A stretch of DNA of 64,000 bases from Bolinopsis microptera (lineage: Eukaryota; Ctenophora; Tentaculata; Lobata; Bolinopsidae). The DNA is taken from the NCBI RefSeq assembly GCF_026151205.1, contig NC_087083.1, positions 1,550,001-1,614,000 of the forward strand, in the 5' to 3' direction. The translations under genes were made by a program, and so were the position numbers. Below are positions 12,001 through 21,501 of this stretch, piece after piece; the stretch's first letter is position 1, and every line of letters begins with the position of its first letter. The notes below the pieces were generated by a model. That model saw only the letters and a list, made by a program, of their open reading frames with translations. It was not told where the DNA came from and made no database searches.

Positions 12001-12082
12001 GCATATGATCTCTGATGACGGGTATTTTCCACTTGACAGTACTAGTGGCGGCAGGTGAGATTGATCTGGCATTTAGTAGCAA
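9041..12082 (-). CDS. LINE ORF2 protein: endonuclease plus reverse transcriptase
   Basis: A 1013-residue protein that would nick target DNA and copy the element RNA in place. The APE-type endonuclease occupies about residues 1-235: Asn4, Glu43 in ITESWL, YRPP at 114-117, GDFN at 151-154 and SDH at 225-227. A linker rich in Lys and Arg follows. The reverse transcriptase spans about 500-760, with PVYKKGD at 529, NYRPVS at 541, HGFRKKRS at 578, YLDYAKAFD at 611-619, GVPQGTVLGP at 669-678 and the FADD box at 700-703. A C-terminal region with EYCCPVWNP and QRRRERYI is typical of these elements. No stop or frameshift was seen. The first ATG is used; it overlaps the end of ORF1 by 10 bp, which suggests coupled translation. 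Confidence 0.93.
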   Translation of the reverse strand: MLLNARSISPAATSTVKWKIPVIRDHMLHDKESPTTPFLAITESWLKPYISDAQIKIEGYNSVRTDRPFRKGGGCVLYIEESLLFSDCFSYSDKHCSMLYCFIDSMNTLAVVIYRPPDAPTESFKGILDLVQKKLDALTSDNRTPDLYIMGDFNLPNIDWEYSNVLAGQTQSDQRACSGLLDFMNKNFLSQMIHEPTRDSNIIDLILTNKPQDVIETNVCETQLSDHRLVELLLGHNPLSPKQTSTEVVDKDSFRAVNYHNADFEAMNELLTTIDWKELKRLCEDDENGSNFLELIRLTVLQVTLLNSPYNNKPGASPVHRNQHCRKKYTLKRKKRKINARMNAITQRNPTSPVLAKLRNEVDLLAFEISELIINELNEREAKAVTTIKTNPRYFYSYAKKFAKVKSSVSPIRDREGRLHTDPKEKAELLQAQYVKVFSDPNEAHIEESLAGLNPVPVKELDQMQFSVNDISEAIKELDPYSSTPDGDIPARILTKCRETLSEPIFLLWQDSFETGVIPPSMKTQFITPVYKKGDRTEAANYRPVSITSHIIKIFERVIRNNLVEHMEANNFLSPHQHGFRKKRSCLTQLLDHVDTILKSLNSGEEVDVIYLDYAKAFDKVDHNILLAKAKRYGIHGNMLQWLSEFLTNRLQTVVVEGTKSSFQLVISGVPQGTVLGPILFILYIDDQLDAPLTSLGKIFADDTKLIGKILDLATKASLQEDLFNVIAWARRNNMQLNEARFEILNYTLNNSLLLRNLPFTNDLLSYTLTTGQIIEPAETVRDLGVILSNDCSWTPHIQKMIQSASTMSSWVLSVFKDRSQFLMLTLFKTMVRSKLEYCCPVWNPAKTMDIEAIENVQRQFTRRINGCSGLDYWERLTKLNIISLQRRRERYILIHTWKILNGLAPNDIGMLFKNNPRHGIKATVPALNNKSQRSVATHYENSFGVKAAQLWNLLPKEINSISTLDLLKSSLAKFLKEFPDTPPTKGYNATNNNSLLEWYLQKDTCGVIGGRT

Positions 12083-13524
12083 GATCCTGCATAATTGGGA
12101 TGAAGGCCCATTTGATGCGGTAGTTGAAATGACTGCATTGGTGCAGTCATTGGGAATGGGGGTCGGACTTGTCCTTGAGGTGGAGGGGCTTGGAGTTGGC
12201 TTTGGGAGGATGGTTGGCGTGATCTTGACTGGGTTTCTTGTATTAATGTCGGGATTTCGTCCCGAAGCTTCATGAGCTTTGAGTCCATTTCGGATATAAT
12301 TCCGTTCTTGAGGTTTTCCAGAAGTTTCTCTAAAAAAGCACCGTCTCTTTCTCTTTCAGAGTAACTATCCTTGCGTGTTCTAGCCTGTTTCCAGTTATCC
12401 ACAGTTGGCGGGTATACTGTGTTTACTGAGTTTAGGCTGCCCATTTTGTCGGGTTCAATGGAGCTTAGAGGTGGCCATTGTCCTCGGGCTTGGTTAAAGT
12501 CTGGTCTTCTTAGACCTCTTTGTTGTTGCGGCTGATTTTGCTGTTGTTGCAGGGGCTGGGACCTATCTATTCCTGCATTTGTGGCTCCAACAGTCTTTCT
12601 AGCAGTTCCTTTCAAGTGATGGAAGCCGCACTCTTTATGGAAACAAGTTCGGGTAGCCACTGAGTTTCTGCACAGTTTTGGGTGAAAGAAGTTGCAATTT
12701 TCCCCTTTCTTGCAGCCTCTTTGTTTGTCGTCCCCAAAATCTGAGTAATATCGGCACCTTTTGGGATGCAGATATGGGCATCCTTTGCCATTTATCAGGC
12801 GTTTTCCAGTGAGGCCATGGTGGCATCTTCTCATGACATATTCTCTGCAGACCACACTCACAGTGTTAGTCTGTTCTTCGTTCAAGTTGTCGTCTCTATT
12901 CCTTCTAGGGCTCTCTCTATCCTCTTCTGAGGTGATATGTTCTTCTCCTTCCTCGTCATGTTCTTTGATAGGATCCAGAATACCTTCAGACGAGCTTTGA
13001 GAGCTTCTTGCCTTGGGGGGCTTTTGAGGGGGCTGTAGGGACAGGTCGTTTTTACGGTCGCACTCATAACAGAGCCACAATCCTTCAGGCGGGAAGAATC
13101 CCTTCTCGATTAGTTCTTTAAAAGCGGTCGCTTTTTCTTTCATCTTTTCACAATTGTGCGAACCCTGCATACAAAGCCGACATCTTAAGAGCGGTTGGAC
13201 TGTCATATCGTTGTGGTATACAGTTGAGCAGGCATCACAATTGGTGTCGAACAGGGACTCGATCTTGAGTATCATTCGGTCACACAGAATCTCCTGGTTC
13301 TTGTACAGCTTCTTTTCAGCTTCACGTACTTTAAAACCTAATAGTTGGGCACAGGCTTCGAGAACAGGGGCATTGTGGGCTTTCATATTCTCTAAGTTTG
13401 TTTTGTAGGTAGCAGTGGCACTGTAAGAACACAATACTTTCTTGCTGGGTTCATCTGCAAGGTTTAGCAGGCTTCCAATCGCAATCTTTTTGCTTTCTGA
13501 TTGTTTATTCTTTAAGCCTGCCAT
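12073..13524 (-). CDS. LINE ORF1 protein with PHD-like and CCCH zinc fingers
   Basis: A 483-residue protein, probably the nucleic-acid-binding chaperone of the element. A PHD-like cysteine cluster runs from about 96 to 155 (Cys96, Cys99, Cys115, Cys118, His123, Cys152, Cys155). An acidic, serine-rich linker follows. Three consecutive CCCH-type fingers lie at about 226-253, 257-281 and 285-303, ending GCKKGENCNFFHP and KECGFHH. The C-terminal third is rich in Gln and Pro with a charged helix near 390-430. PHD-type ORF1 proteins are known from CR1-group LINEs; the added CCCH trio is less usual. The start is the first ATG of the frame. Confidence 0.88.
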   Translation of the reverse strand: MAGLKNKQSESKKIAIGSLLNLADEPSKKVLCSYSATATYKTNLENMKAHNAPVLEACAQLLGFKVREAEKKLYKNQEILCDRMILKIESLFDTNCDACSTVYHNDMTVQPLLRCRLCMQGSHNCEKMKEKATAFKELIEKGFFPPEGLWLCYECDRKNDLSLQPPQKPPKARSSQSSSEGILDPIKEHDEEGEEHITSEEDRESPRRNRDDNLNEEQTNTVSVVCREYVMRRCHHGLTGKRLINGKGCPYLHPKRCRYYSDFGDDKQRGCKKGENCNFFHPKLCRNSVATRTCFHKECGFHHLKGTARKTVGATNAGIDRSQPLQQQQNQPQQQRGLRRPDFNQARGQWPPLSSIEPDKMGSLNSVNTVYPPTVDNWKQARTRKDSYSERERDGAFLEKLLENLKNGIISEMDSKLMKLRDEIPTLIQETQSRSRQPSSQSQLQAPPPQGQVRPPFPMTAPMQSFQLPHQMGLHPNYAGSCY

Positions 13525-13904
13525 TTCAGTTCTTCAAAACAAGATGATATATGTACAATAATCTATGTACCGTGGTCGTATGTAATGTACAATAAGCATG
13601 TACTTGGTAGCCGCTTATCAAATATTTTAAAAGATAAGAGAGCTCACTAATTGCTAACAAATGGAAAAATGCAATTTCAAAAAAGAAATGGTTGTACATT
13701 TCTAAATATTTAATCCTGATTTTTAACAGAAACTTATAGTTATACACTGGAAAATCACTGCACTTCCCTTAATTGTATAATATGATCATTGATCTGCACA
13801 AACCGGATGGCAATATCAAATATATTACCAAACATCATTTGACAGGAAATTGTGTGAACAGACATAATTAATAATTTTGAACGGACATTAAAATGATTAT
13901 ACTT
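13525..13904. other. Region 5' of the LINE; possible 5' UTR
   Basis: AT-rich with several copies of gtacaat or tgtacattt. It could contain the LINE promoter and 5' UTR, but no boundary is visible. Confidence 0.35.
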
Positions 13905-14012
13905 ATAGGTTTATAACCTACGTACCAAAGGCAAAACGCGCACCGTTGGACTCGCAGTCGACAGTCTTTGTGCTTTGGAACAAATATTTTACGAGTATAT
14001 ATATCACCGTTA
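13905..14012 (-). mobile_element. Short hairpin-ended element (SHE), diverged copy
   Basis: Read on the minus strand it has the family layout: AACGGTGATA near the start, ACTCGTAAAATATTTGTTCC, then a GTCGACTGCGAGTCCAAC block and a terminal hairpin close to GTAGGTTATAAACCTA. It is the most diverged of four copies; the others are near 24548, 24816 and 25352. No target duplication was found here. Confidence 0.65.
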
Positions 14013-14578
14013 AATTTAATAAAATGAACGCTCGAGACATTCAAACGGGCTTTGTTATTGGATATATTTGGTAATATTTTTATTAATAATATATAAAATA
14101 ACATGTATAAAATAATAGCACAAACTTTGAATTTACTTTTTTTCTCCAGTGAACTCCACTCTGTTAATTACTTTCTGGGATTTAGCTTCATTAATAATTA
14201 ACAATCTTACGTCATGTTTTAATATCAAACATGAAACAATTTATTTTAGCGAAATGGAAACAGTTATAATGAGAAAAGCACGAATACTCGTTTTTGAAAC
14301 TTTATAATTATATGGTTATACTTACAAGTTATAGTTTGCTTTATTATATCCAGAGCCCTTGCGCTTGCAGCTAGTAGTAGTAGCGCGCGCCCGAAGTGTG
14401 CAGAAAGATATAGTTATATTTATAAGAACATTTTTATATGCTACTGCCTACTGGTAAGGTAAAAGTAAATTCTTAACCGCTATTTTTTCGTCACAGTCGG
14501 AGCAGAGCCCACATTTTAGCCAAAACACCATTTTACTGCAGCGAGTGCAGGATCTCTTCTCTGGGTATACCTCAACCT
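14013..14578. other. Spacer; minor cysteine-rich frame
   Basis: Mostly AT-rich. On the minus strand a short frame (14448-14565) after an acceptor-like gttacag encodes a CxxC...CxxC pattern (CTRC, CGLCSDC). It could be a terminal exon or chance; I do not call a gene. Confidence 0.3.
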
Positions 14579-14622
14579 GTAACACTAACACTAACAGTAT
14601 CAAACATGTGTTAGTGTTACTA
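14579..14622. repeat. Perfect-stem palindrome of gtaacactaacac
   Basis: gtaacactaacac at the left is matched by gtgttagtgttac at the right across a short AT-rich centre. Confidence 0.75.
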
Positions 14623-15840
14623 GTGCAAAAAGCACAAAAAGCACGATTTTTACATATGTATAGTACTCTAGTTAAGTTTTTCAAACGCTAATTAGCGCTA
14701 ACTTAAACTAGCGTTAGCCATCACGTTTTAAGATTGTCGCAGAATAATCCCTTTTTGTATGTAGCACTCAACGTCTTGGACCGTCACTAGTATGTGTATT
14801 AATAGCTCCTTCGTGTAGGTAGGTAATATAACACCCGAGTGATCTAATGAAATGTCACGTTACACATCACGTTACCTAACCAGCTGACATTAAACTCGGT
14901 ATTCTGAGCTCTCTCGGACGGGTCACGTGAAGTGCACGTGACGCATTAAATCATGTCCCTCTACTCTAAATGCATGTAAATGTAATCTACATCCAAATGG
15001 TTCGTTGGTTCGTCAGCACCTTGTGACTCATTTCTTATTCTCGATCTCGTGTCTTTGTAAGCTTACACTAAACGGAAACCTGGCCTGCGATTTGTTAGCT
15101 TGTTTTAATCGACGCATCTTTGTTGACGAGACATTTATAACTTCTTGGCAGGTACGTGGAAGATGTATTGTAAAGAGGTTTTCTCAAGTTATAAAACTCA
15201 GCTACATTCTGGCCTAGTTCTAATCATGAAATATTTATTAGAAGCGGGGTAGTAAGTAATGTGTTTCGTTTTGTTTCGTGTAACTTACTACATAATGTAA
15301 ATATTACCAATGCAGATTTTAAACTACAGTTAAATCATAACACTAAACCTATGGAAGGCCGTCATAACTTCAGATACATCTGGTTATTAATTGTAAATGT
15401 TTTCAGTGACTGAATTTTAAGCAAATTTGAAAGACGATATTGAGAAGAAAACTATTTCCTAATTCCTCTTGTGAAGACTGTATCCTACTCCAAGTTTTCA
15501 GGTTTGTGCATATTTTACAGTATTTGGTATTCAGACAACTCAATCTTCCCCCTAAAATTGGTTCTTGATCAGCCACGTAGCTAGCAATGAGGCAGGGAGG
15601 GCGTTAAATGTTTTTCACAAAGCTTACTTATGTATTTTAAGGCTATTTATGTGCCCAGATTGCCGGATAATGTGGCAAAAACCGAAAAATGCTTCAATTT
15701 TATCAAACATTTTCCCGAGGCTCCGTCCCCTGGCTGTGATCCGGGACTCGCCTGCCTTGTCAGATAATCTTGATAACGAAGCTGTTCTTGATAAGTTAAT
15801 TACTTAGTTAATATCAGTTAATCAATTCCTCGATTTATTC
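14623..15840. other. Spacer with one diverged 282 bp-family segment
   Basis: No gene seen. At about 15470-15545 the sequence cttgtgaagactgtatccta followed by a gtttgtgcatattttac segment is a diverged copy of part of the tandem repeat that follows. Confidence 0.5.
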
Positions 15841-15842
15841 GA

Positions 15843-16320
15843 AGGACATCTCCAGCACGCTATTTTTAAGCTGTAAGATAAAGAAACTCACGCGGAGTAT
15901 ATCAAATTTCAGTGATAAGAAGTACAGGATCAAAACAACTTATTCGAGCAACTACTTCCTAACTGTAATCTATCTTGTGAAGACTATATCCTACCCCAGG
16001 TTATTGCAGGTTTGTTAATATTTTACGGTATATAGACAACTCAATCTCTCATTCTATATAAGTTTTTGATTGATTAATTTGTTGATTTATTTGAGGGACA
16101 TCTAAGTTAGTACCATCTTAGAATACGACAGCTCCAGCACGCTATTTTTAAGCTGTAAGATAAAGAAACTCACGCGGAGTATATCAAATTTCAGTGATAA
16201 GAAGTACAGGATCAAAACAACTTATTCGAGCAACTATACTTCCTAGCTGTAATCTATCTTGTGAAGACTATTATATATCCTACCCCAGGTTATTGCAGGT
16301 TTGTGAACGTTTTATAGGAT
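15843..16320 (+). repeat. ~282 bp tandem duplication upstream of the NERD-helicase
   Basis: The segment starting tccagcacgctatttttaag occurs at 15851 and 16133 with long near-identity (gtaagataaagaaactcacg, gaagtacaggatcaaaacaa, cctaccccaggttattgcag). Diverged parts lie before (about 15470) and after (about 16460-16600), so this is an old array with a recent duplication at its core. Confidence 0.85.
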
Positions 16321-17137
16321 TTAATTTAGACGATATAATATTCCTTCTGTGATCAATCATTATTAATTATCAATTACATGCCAAATTTCAGTTAACTAAT
16401 TGCGATTGAATTACGGCACAGCTAATGTTACATTATTATAAGCTACACTCTACACTCTACAGCTGCCATGAATGCGCCGCTTTAAAAGTATAAATATAAG
16501 AAAGTAACATGGAGTATATTTCAGGTTTTGGTTCAAAGAAACAGCGGATCAAACCAACTCATATTCCATCTTAACAGTCTGTAAATCTTATAGCTCTGAA
16601 CATCAGGTACCAAAATAGAATGATTCATTTATATAATTTTAATGATTGTTCAGGTGGGAAATAACTATCATTGAACCGCGATACTAAATTAATGATGAAT
16701 CATGAAAGTATACTAGTCTGAGAAAAATTGATATGGAGTATGGACTAAGAAATTTCAGATCCGAAAAGGCTATAACCGGGAAGCATTTAATCTAAAATTA
16801 ACACAGAAATTGGGTACAATCCGACCGGCTATTAACTTGACTCATGAATGTTATGTAATTTTTGCAATATATAACGATAAAATGAGCATCTACATTCTTC
16901 ATGTAGAACTAGAAGCGCCACAATTTTTGGGAAAAGGGGTTACAAAAGGGTGCATAATAAATATTGTTATTAATTTTTGGAATCAACACACTGCTTTATA
17001 CAAAAATAATCGTCTCTTTTCAACAAAGTAATACAAATTGTATCAGCTCTTATTATTTGACGCTGCTCCTAATATATTATAATTCGAAAAGATCTGGCTT
17101 TTGACGCAACAGTTACAAATTTATATAACTACTGTTT
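16321..17137. other. Spacer and probable 5' flank of the NERD-helicase
   Basis: Includes a diverged remnant of the 282 bp repeat at about 16460-16600. No clear TATA or other promoter element can be singled out. Confidence 0.4.
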
Positions 17138-17237
17138 TATAGGCCAATAAGGAAACACACCACTGAAACAAACCTCGGACCCTCTATTCAATACAAGGCA
17201 CTAAACGCAAAACGACCACTGAACGACCACTGAACAA
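17138..17237 (+). other. Predicted 5' UTR exon of the NERD-helicase (3' edge only)
   Basis: A strong donor (acaa then gtaagt at 17238) is followed 184 bp later by a strong acceptor (gatttcatttcag ending at 17421), twenty bases before the ATG at 17441. This predicts a non-coding first exon ending at 17237 and an intron at 17238-17421. The left edge given here is arbitrary. RNA evidence is needed. Confidence 0.5.
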
Positions 17238-17440
17238 GTAAGTCATTAAAAATATTAATTGAAATTTGATAATTATGTACCACGAGAGCTGTGTGATAAT
17301 ATAAGAACCTTGATACGCGCGAAAAGTGGCATGCAACGTATGTCAATAAGAACCTATGTTGATCCTGGAATGTTGGATCTTTCAATCTGCATCAATCCCC
17401 TTACAGCTGATTTCATTTCAGAGATATCAATTGATCAACA

Positions 17441-19864
17441 ATGGATAACTATTTGGAAAATGGAAAACAAATATACGAAGAATATTGCTCAACATCTGAA
17501 AACCTGCCCACAATGCTTCCAAGAGCACCAGAGCAGACCTACATTGATGTATATCCAGATGAAGATCAGCCTGGTCCCAGCTTTACAGATGACAGACGAC
17601 ATCAATTAGACTACGAGACTGAAGTTAAGGTGTATAGGGCTTTGGAAGAGGTAGATGGAAACTTCATTGTTCTTCACAGTTTCAAATACACGCATCATCA
17701 ATATCGTTTGTGTGCAGGTAAAAGTCATATCCGAAAAGGATGTTCTAATTGTAAAGGCAAAAATGCAGAAAATCAGGAGGGGGAAAGTGACTTTCTCATC
17801 ATTTGTGCGGACAGTTTCATTATCATCGAGGTAAAGAACATGGATAATGTTGGAGAGGTTTTGGAATGTGAACCAGACTTCCACCTGTGTTCAATTGGCG
17901 AGGACTGGCAACCTCAGTGTAACAGAGACCAGCAGTTGAAAGCATTAATCGGAACGTTCCAGAAATCAGCCAAACAAAGAAACAAGATTGTGGAACTGAT
18001 CAAGTGTATTGATAAGGATGCAAAAATTCTTCAGTTTACTGCCTATCCTAATTTTAGTAAACAGTTTAAAGATGAGTTTAAATTTAGTGAGATTACAGAA
18101 CTCCGGTTAAGTGACGATGAACTGTCAACTATCATATTTGAAGAGGACCTTTGTCGCAACAAACTTGAAGACTTAAGGAAATCCTCGAAACATTCGGTGA
18201 CAATAGAGTCGACAAGTTTGACAGAGCAGTCGTATCTACAGGAAAACTGGCTTTCTCGTTTAGTAAGTTGCTTTTCTCGCTGCTGCAAAAAAGACGCTGT
18301 TACAGATGACACGAGTAGCGAACTAGAATTATCAAACTCAGACACTGAGTTATCTAACTCAGACACTGATTCAAACAGGAAATTATTCAAATCAGACGAG
18401 AATTTATCTACTTTTGTTGCTCGGTGGGCAGCAAATGTAACTCTGGCCAATTATTCATCTTCAGATTCCCATGAGAGAGTAAGGAACATTTTGTTAGCTA
18501 TTTGGGCCACAGAGAGAAACACGTGTGATAAATCCAAGTGCAGTTTAGGACGATGTATTATGGATGTCAACAAACAACTTAAGGAAGGTCGCATTACTTT
18601 TGAGCCTAAAAAAGGTAAAAACCGTAATCAAAATCCCGCAGTTGTCAAAGCTCCCGATGTTATCAGAAACAATTCTAATGTGGAAAACCTAACAGTAGAA
18701 CAACACAATGCTTTTGAGTCAAAAGAGAATTTGTTGTTGATTAACGGTCCCGCAGGGGCGGGCAAAACTGTCATATTGTGTGGTAAAATACTGCAACTGT
18801 TAGAGTCTGATAAGAACAATAAAGTTGTGGTATTTAAGTTTACTGGAGAAGGGAACAATTCACAGCATTATCAAAGTGCGTTAGATAACGCTAGTATAAA
18901 ATACGAACTGATACGCACAGATGAAGATGATGACACTCCAGAACAACTTGCTAATCTTATAACAGAGTGTTTGTGTAATGTTATTATTGTGGAGATACCA
19001 GGTTATAAAGATACCACATATTTAACAGATAGACTCAGTGTACTAAGTGGTTATAATTTGTTTGTTGATGATATACAGGCAGTTATTGATTACGATACCA
19101 CAGCTGAAAAGTGCACTTTATTGATTAACAAGTTAAAAGACTTATCAGCAGATAAGATTGTGTGGATAGCATGTGACATTGTCCAGGTTTGGTCGGTATA
19201 TAACACAGATCTCATTTCAATGGTAGCTAATGTGTTTACTGATATATTAGCACCTCATCAGAGGACTACTTTATCTAGTAACTTGAGAAATACACATGAT
19301 TTATCGAATATTTTATCTGTAATCAGAGATCAATTCGTTAAATTATGTTCTCTTAAAACAGATATTTTAGATATTATTTTACCTTCACAATCACCTGGAC
19401 ACTTTATACACGGTACATTACCTGTTATACATGTTTTTAATGATTATAATGTTGATAGTATTGTACGTGTTATTAATATTGATTTAGATAGATTGTGTGC
19501 TACACATGAATTAAATTATTCTGATATAGGTATAGTATATTCTGATTACACTAATAGTAGTGTAGTATCACTAGTTAAGAAGAGTGTTAATATGAGATGT
19601 AATGACACTGCTAGTAAGATTGCAGTGTGTCACAGTAGGTATTGTGCCTCTAGTGAGTGGCCTGCTGTAATAGTACTGTGTGAAGTGTGGGGTAGTGAGG
19701 AGAAGGACCTGACTACACTTTACTTAGCGTTATCAAGAGCACGTGTACACTGCTCTGTTGTTATATACCCAGAGGAGGGTGATACATTAGACGAATCACC
19801 TTACATGTTACATTTGTTACATAAACTGAGTAACTACGCTCGTATTATATGGTATAAGAATTGA
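17441..19864 (+). CDS. NERD nuclease-superfamily 1 helicase fusion protein
   Basis: An 807-residue protein in a single coding exon. Residues about 52-200 resemble a NERD domain, a PD-(D/E)xK-type nuclease fold: YETEVKVYRAL at 58-68, then Asp117 in SDFLIICAD and Glu130-x-Lys132 in IIIEVKN. A Cys-His cluster (HHQYRLC, GCSNCKGK) sits just before the active site. A low-complexity acidic linker includes a doubled ELSNSDT motif. The helicase core begins near 430: Walker A GPAGAGKT, a Walker B-like LFVDDIQ near 540 (Asp-Asp rather than the usual Asp-Glu), SNLRNTHDLSNIL near 610, SSEWPAVIV near 737 and LYLALSRARVHC near 760. These suit an ATP-driven DNA or RNA remodeller tied to a nuclease. Role unknown; the last motifs recall UvrD-type and Schlafen helicase ends. 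The ATG follows a predicted 5' UTR intron acceptor. Confidence 0.85.
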   Translation: MDNYLENGKQIYEEYCSTSENLPTMLPRAPEQTYIDVYPDEDQPGPSFTDDRRHQLDYETEVKVYRALEEVDGNFIVLHSFKYTHHQYRLCAGKSHIRKGCSNCKGKNAENQEGESDFLIICADSFIIIEVKNMDNVGEVLECEPDFHLCSIGEDWQPQCNRDQQLKALIGTFQKSAKQRNKIVELIKCIDKDAKILQFTAYPNFSKQFKDEFKFSEITELRLSDDELSTIIFEEDLCRNKLEDLRKSSKHSVTIESTSLTEQSYLQENWLSRLVSCFSRCCKKDAVTDDTSSELELSNSDTELSNSDTDSNRKLFKSDENLSTFVARWAANVTLANYSSSDSHERVRNILLAIWATERNTCDKSKCSLGRCIMDVNKQLKEGRITFEPKKGKNRNQNPAVVKAPDVIRNNSNVENLTVEQHNAFESKENLLLINGPAGAGKTVILCGKILQLLESDKNNKVVVFKFTGEGNNSQHYQSALDNASIKYELIRTDEDDDTPEQLANLITECLCNVIIVEIPGYKDTTYLTDRLSVLSGYNLFVDDIQAVIDYDTTAEKCTLLINKLKDLSADKIVWIACDIVQVWSVYNTDLISMVANVFTDILAPHQRTTLSSNLRNTHDLSNILSVIRDQFVKLCSLKTDILDIILPSQSPGHFIHGTLPVIHVFNDYNVDSIVRVINIDLDRLCATHELNYSDIGIVYSDYTNSSVVSLVKKSVNMRCNDTASKIAVCHSRYCASSEWPAVIVLCEVWGSEEKDLTTLYLALSRARVHCSVVIYPEEGDTLDESPYMLHLLHKLSNYARIIWYKN

Positions 19865-20011
19865 TGTTATTGTGTAATAACGTTAGTGGGTGACTAGTTC
19901 TATTGTTATGAAACATGTATACATAAGCCTTTAGAATTAGTGTGTGATTGCAAAGCTGAGTGAACTCTTATTACGAACTAATTACCGATTTTTGAAAACA
20001 TTGAGAATTTG

Positions 20012-20096
20012 ACCAAGCTGGGACTCGATCTCGCTACGTCCGGGCTAGACAGACAGATAAGGCTTATGCTTAACCGATTGCGCCACTGTGCTGATA
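20012..20096 (-). mobile_element. tRNA-derived element or tRNA pseudogene
   Basis: On the minus strand the sequence GTGGCGCAATCGGTTAAGC matches a polymerase III A box and D-arm. About 45 bases later GAGATCGAGTCCC matches a B box. The T-stem does not pair properly and the acceptor stem is poor, so a working tRNA is unlikely. Confidence 0.55.
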
Positions 20097-20280
20097 ACAA
20101 TACAAACATATTAAGCTAGCAATTGAGCGTTATTTTGCAAATAATTTCACCCACTAACCAAACTTAACTATTCGTTATTGTAGTTATTAATATAATGCTA
20201 ATTACTATGAAATTACTATCCACTATAGAATGTGTTATCATTCATTTTATCTGTCTTTCAGTGAAATGAAAGTGTTTTAA

Positions 20281-21501
20281 ATCATAACAGATGTAGTCTA
20301 CTTTGATTTTGCCAAAGCATTTGACTCGGTTAACCATGATCTTATATTATTTAAGCTAAAGAGCAAATTTGGTATTGATGGGAGGCTACTGAAATTCATC
20401 ACTGATTATCTAAGAGACAGGCAACAACAGGTCTTGATAAGTGGCAAGTTTTCTTCTATGAGAAACGCCCAGTCTGGTGTACCTCAAGGGTCAATTTTGG
20501 GACCATTGCTGTTCATTATGTTCATTGATGATATATCAGTGGGGATTTCACCAGGCACACAACTGTCACTGTATGCCGATGATACTAAAATTTGGCGTAA
20601 GATTGTTTCGGAGTCTGATATCCTGCGACTGCAGAAGGACATTGATTATCTCCATGACTGGTCACTTTCTAATAAAATGAGATTTCATCCCGACAAATGT
20701 AAGGTCCTCACCGTCGCAGGACGGATATCCGAAACAGTTTCCCTCCTTAGTGTCCTACCACTCTTTAACTTTGTATACTCCATGGGAAGAATCACACTTG
20801 ACTATGTTGATCATGAAAAGGATCTGGGTGTAATTGTGACATCAAATCTCGATTGGAAAGATCAGTGCTCCAAAGTCCTTTCTAAGGCAAACCAAAAATT
20901 AGGCATGGCGAGAAGAAATTGTTATTTTGTCCAAGACGTAAATCGTCGTAGAGTACTGTATCTCACTTTAGTGAGGAGCCTATTTGAGCATTGCTCGGTT
21001 ATATGGAGACCAGTCACAAAATCCCAGATAAGCAAGCTGGAGGGCCTCCAAAAGCGTGCTATTAAGTGGATTCTTCACGAGGAGTATATGAGTTATCCAC
21101 CATCCACATACATTCAAAAATGCAGACAGCTGAAGATTATGCCGATTGAAGACCGCTTTGACTTCTTGGATCTCATCTTCTTCTTTAAAATTGTGAAGCA
21201 ACATATACCTGTCACTTTACCCTCATATTTGCAACCATTTCAAGGCCACTCAAGGCTCAGAAATAGTCACATGGACTCTCTATGTTTTGTAAGCTCTATC
21301 TCACCTCGAGCAAGCTCCAACGCTTTTGCCAAGAATTTCTTCTATAGGACCCACACTAAGTGGAATCACATTCCTCTAGATATCCGTGAGATAGAGAGTA
21401 TCACTGATTTTAAAAGTAAACTTTCCACTTACATGTGGGGGAAAATTATCCCGGTGGATTCGGACTCTGAACTTGACTATTCAATAGAAACAAATCCGTA
21501 A
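20281..21501 (+). pseudogene. Partial reverse transcriptase (motif A to C-terminus)
   Basis: About 406 residues remain in one open frame. It begins at the catalytic stretch VYFDFAKAFDSVNHDL, continues through SGVPQGSILGPLLFIMFIDD and the YADDTK box, and ends in a conserved C-terminal segment (YLTLVRSLFEHCSVIW, LEGLQKRAIKWIL, HIPLDIREIESITDFKSKL). Full-length relatives have an endonuclease and reverse transcriptase motifs 0-2 upstream; none is present, so the copy cannot be autonomous. The lack of internal stops suggests recent insertion. Sequence differs clearly from the ORF2 at 9041-12082. A non-long-terminal-repeat, jockey-like type is likely. Confidence 0.9.

Larger units (their letters stand above)
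8966..13524 (-). mobile_element. Apparently intact two-ORF LINE, CR1/L2-like
   Basis: The element carries ORF1 (12073-13524) and ORF2 (9041-12082), which overlap by 10 bp. Its 3' end, at low coordinates on the minus strand, carries a short tail built on the unit ctcaaagtact, like the simple-repeat tails of CR1-type LINEs. Both frames are uninterrupted and all checked catalytic motifs are present, so it could be a recent or active copy. The 5' boundary beyond 13524 and any target duplication are not resolved. The clade call rests on an EN-RT architecture without a visible RNase H domain and on the tail type, and is an inference. Confidence 0.85.

Noticed and set aside
20012-20096. Functional tRNA gene
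   Set aside because: A and B boxes are present but T-stem and acceptor stem do not pair, so I call a tRNA-derived element.
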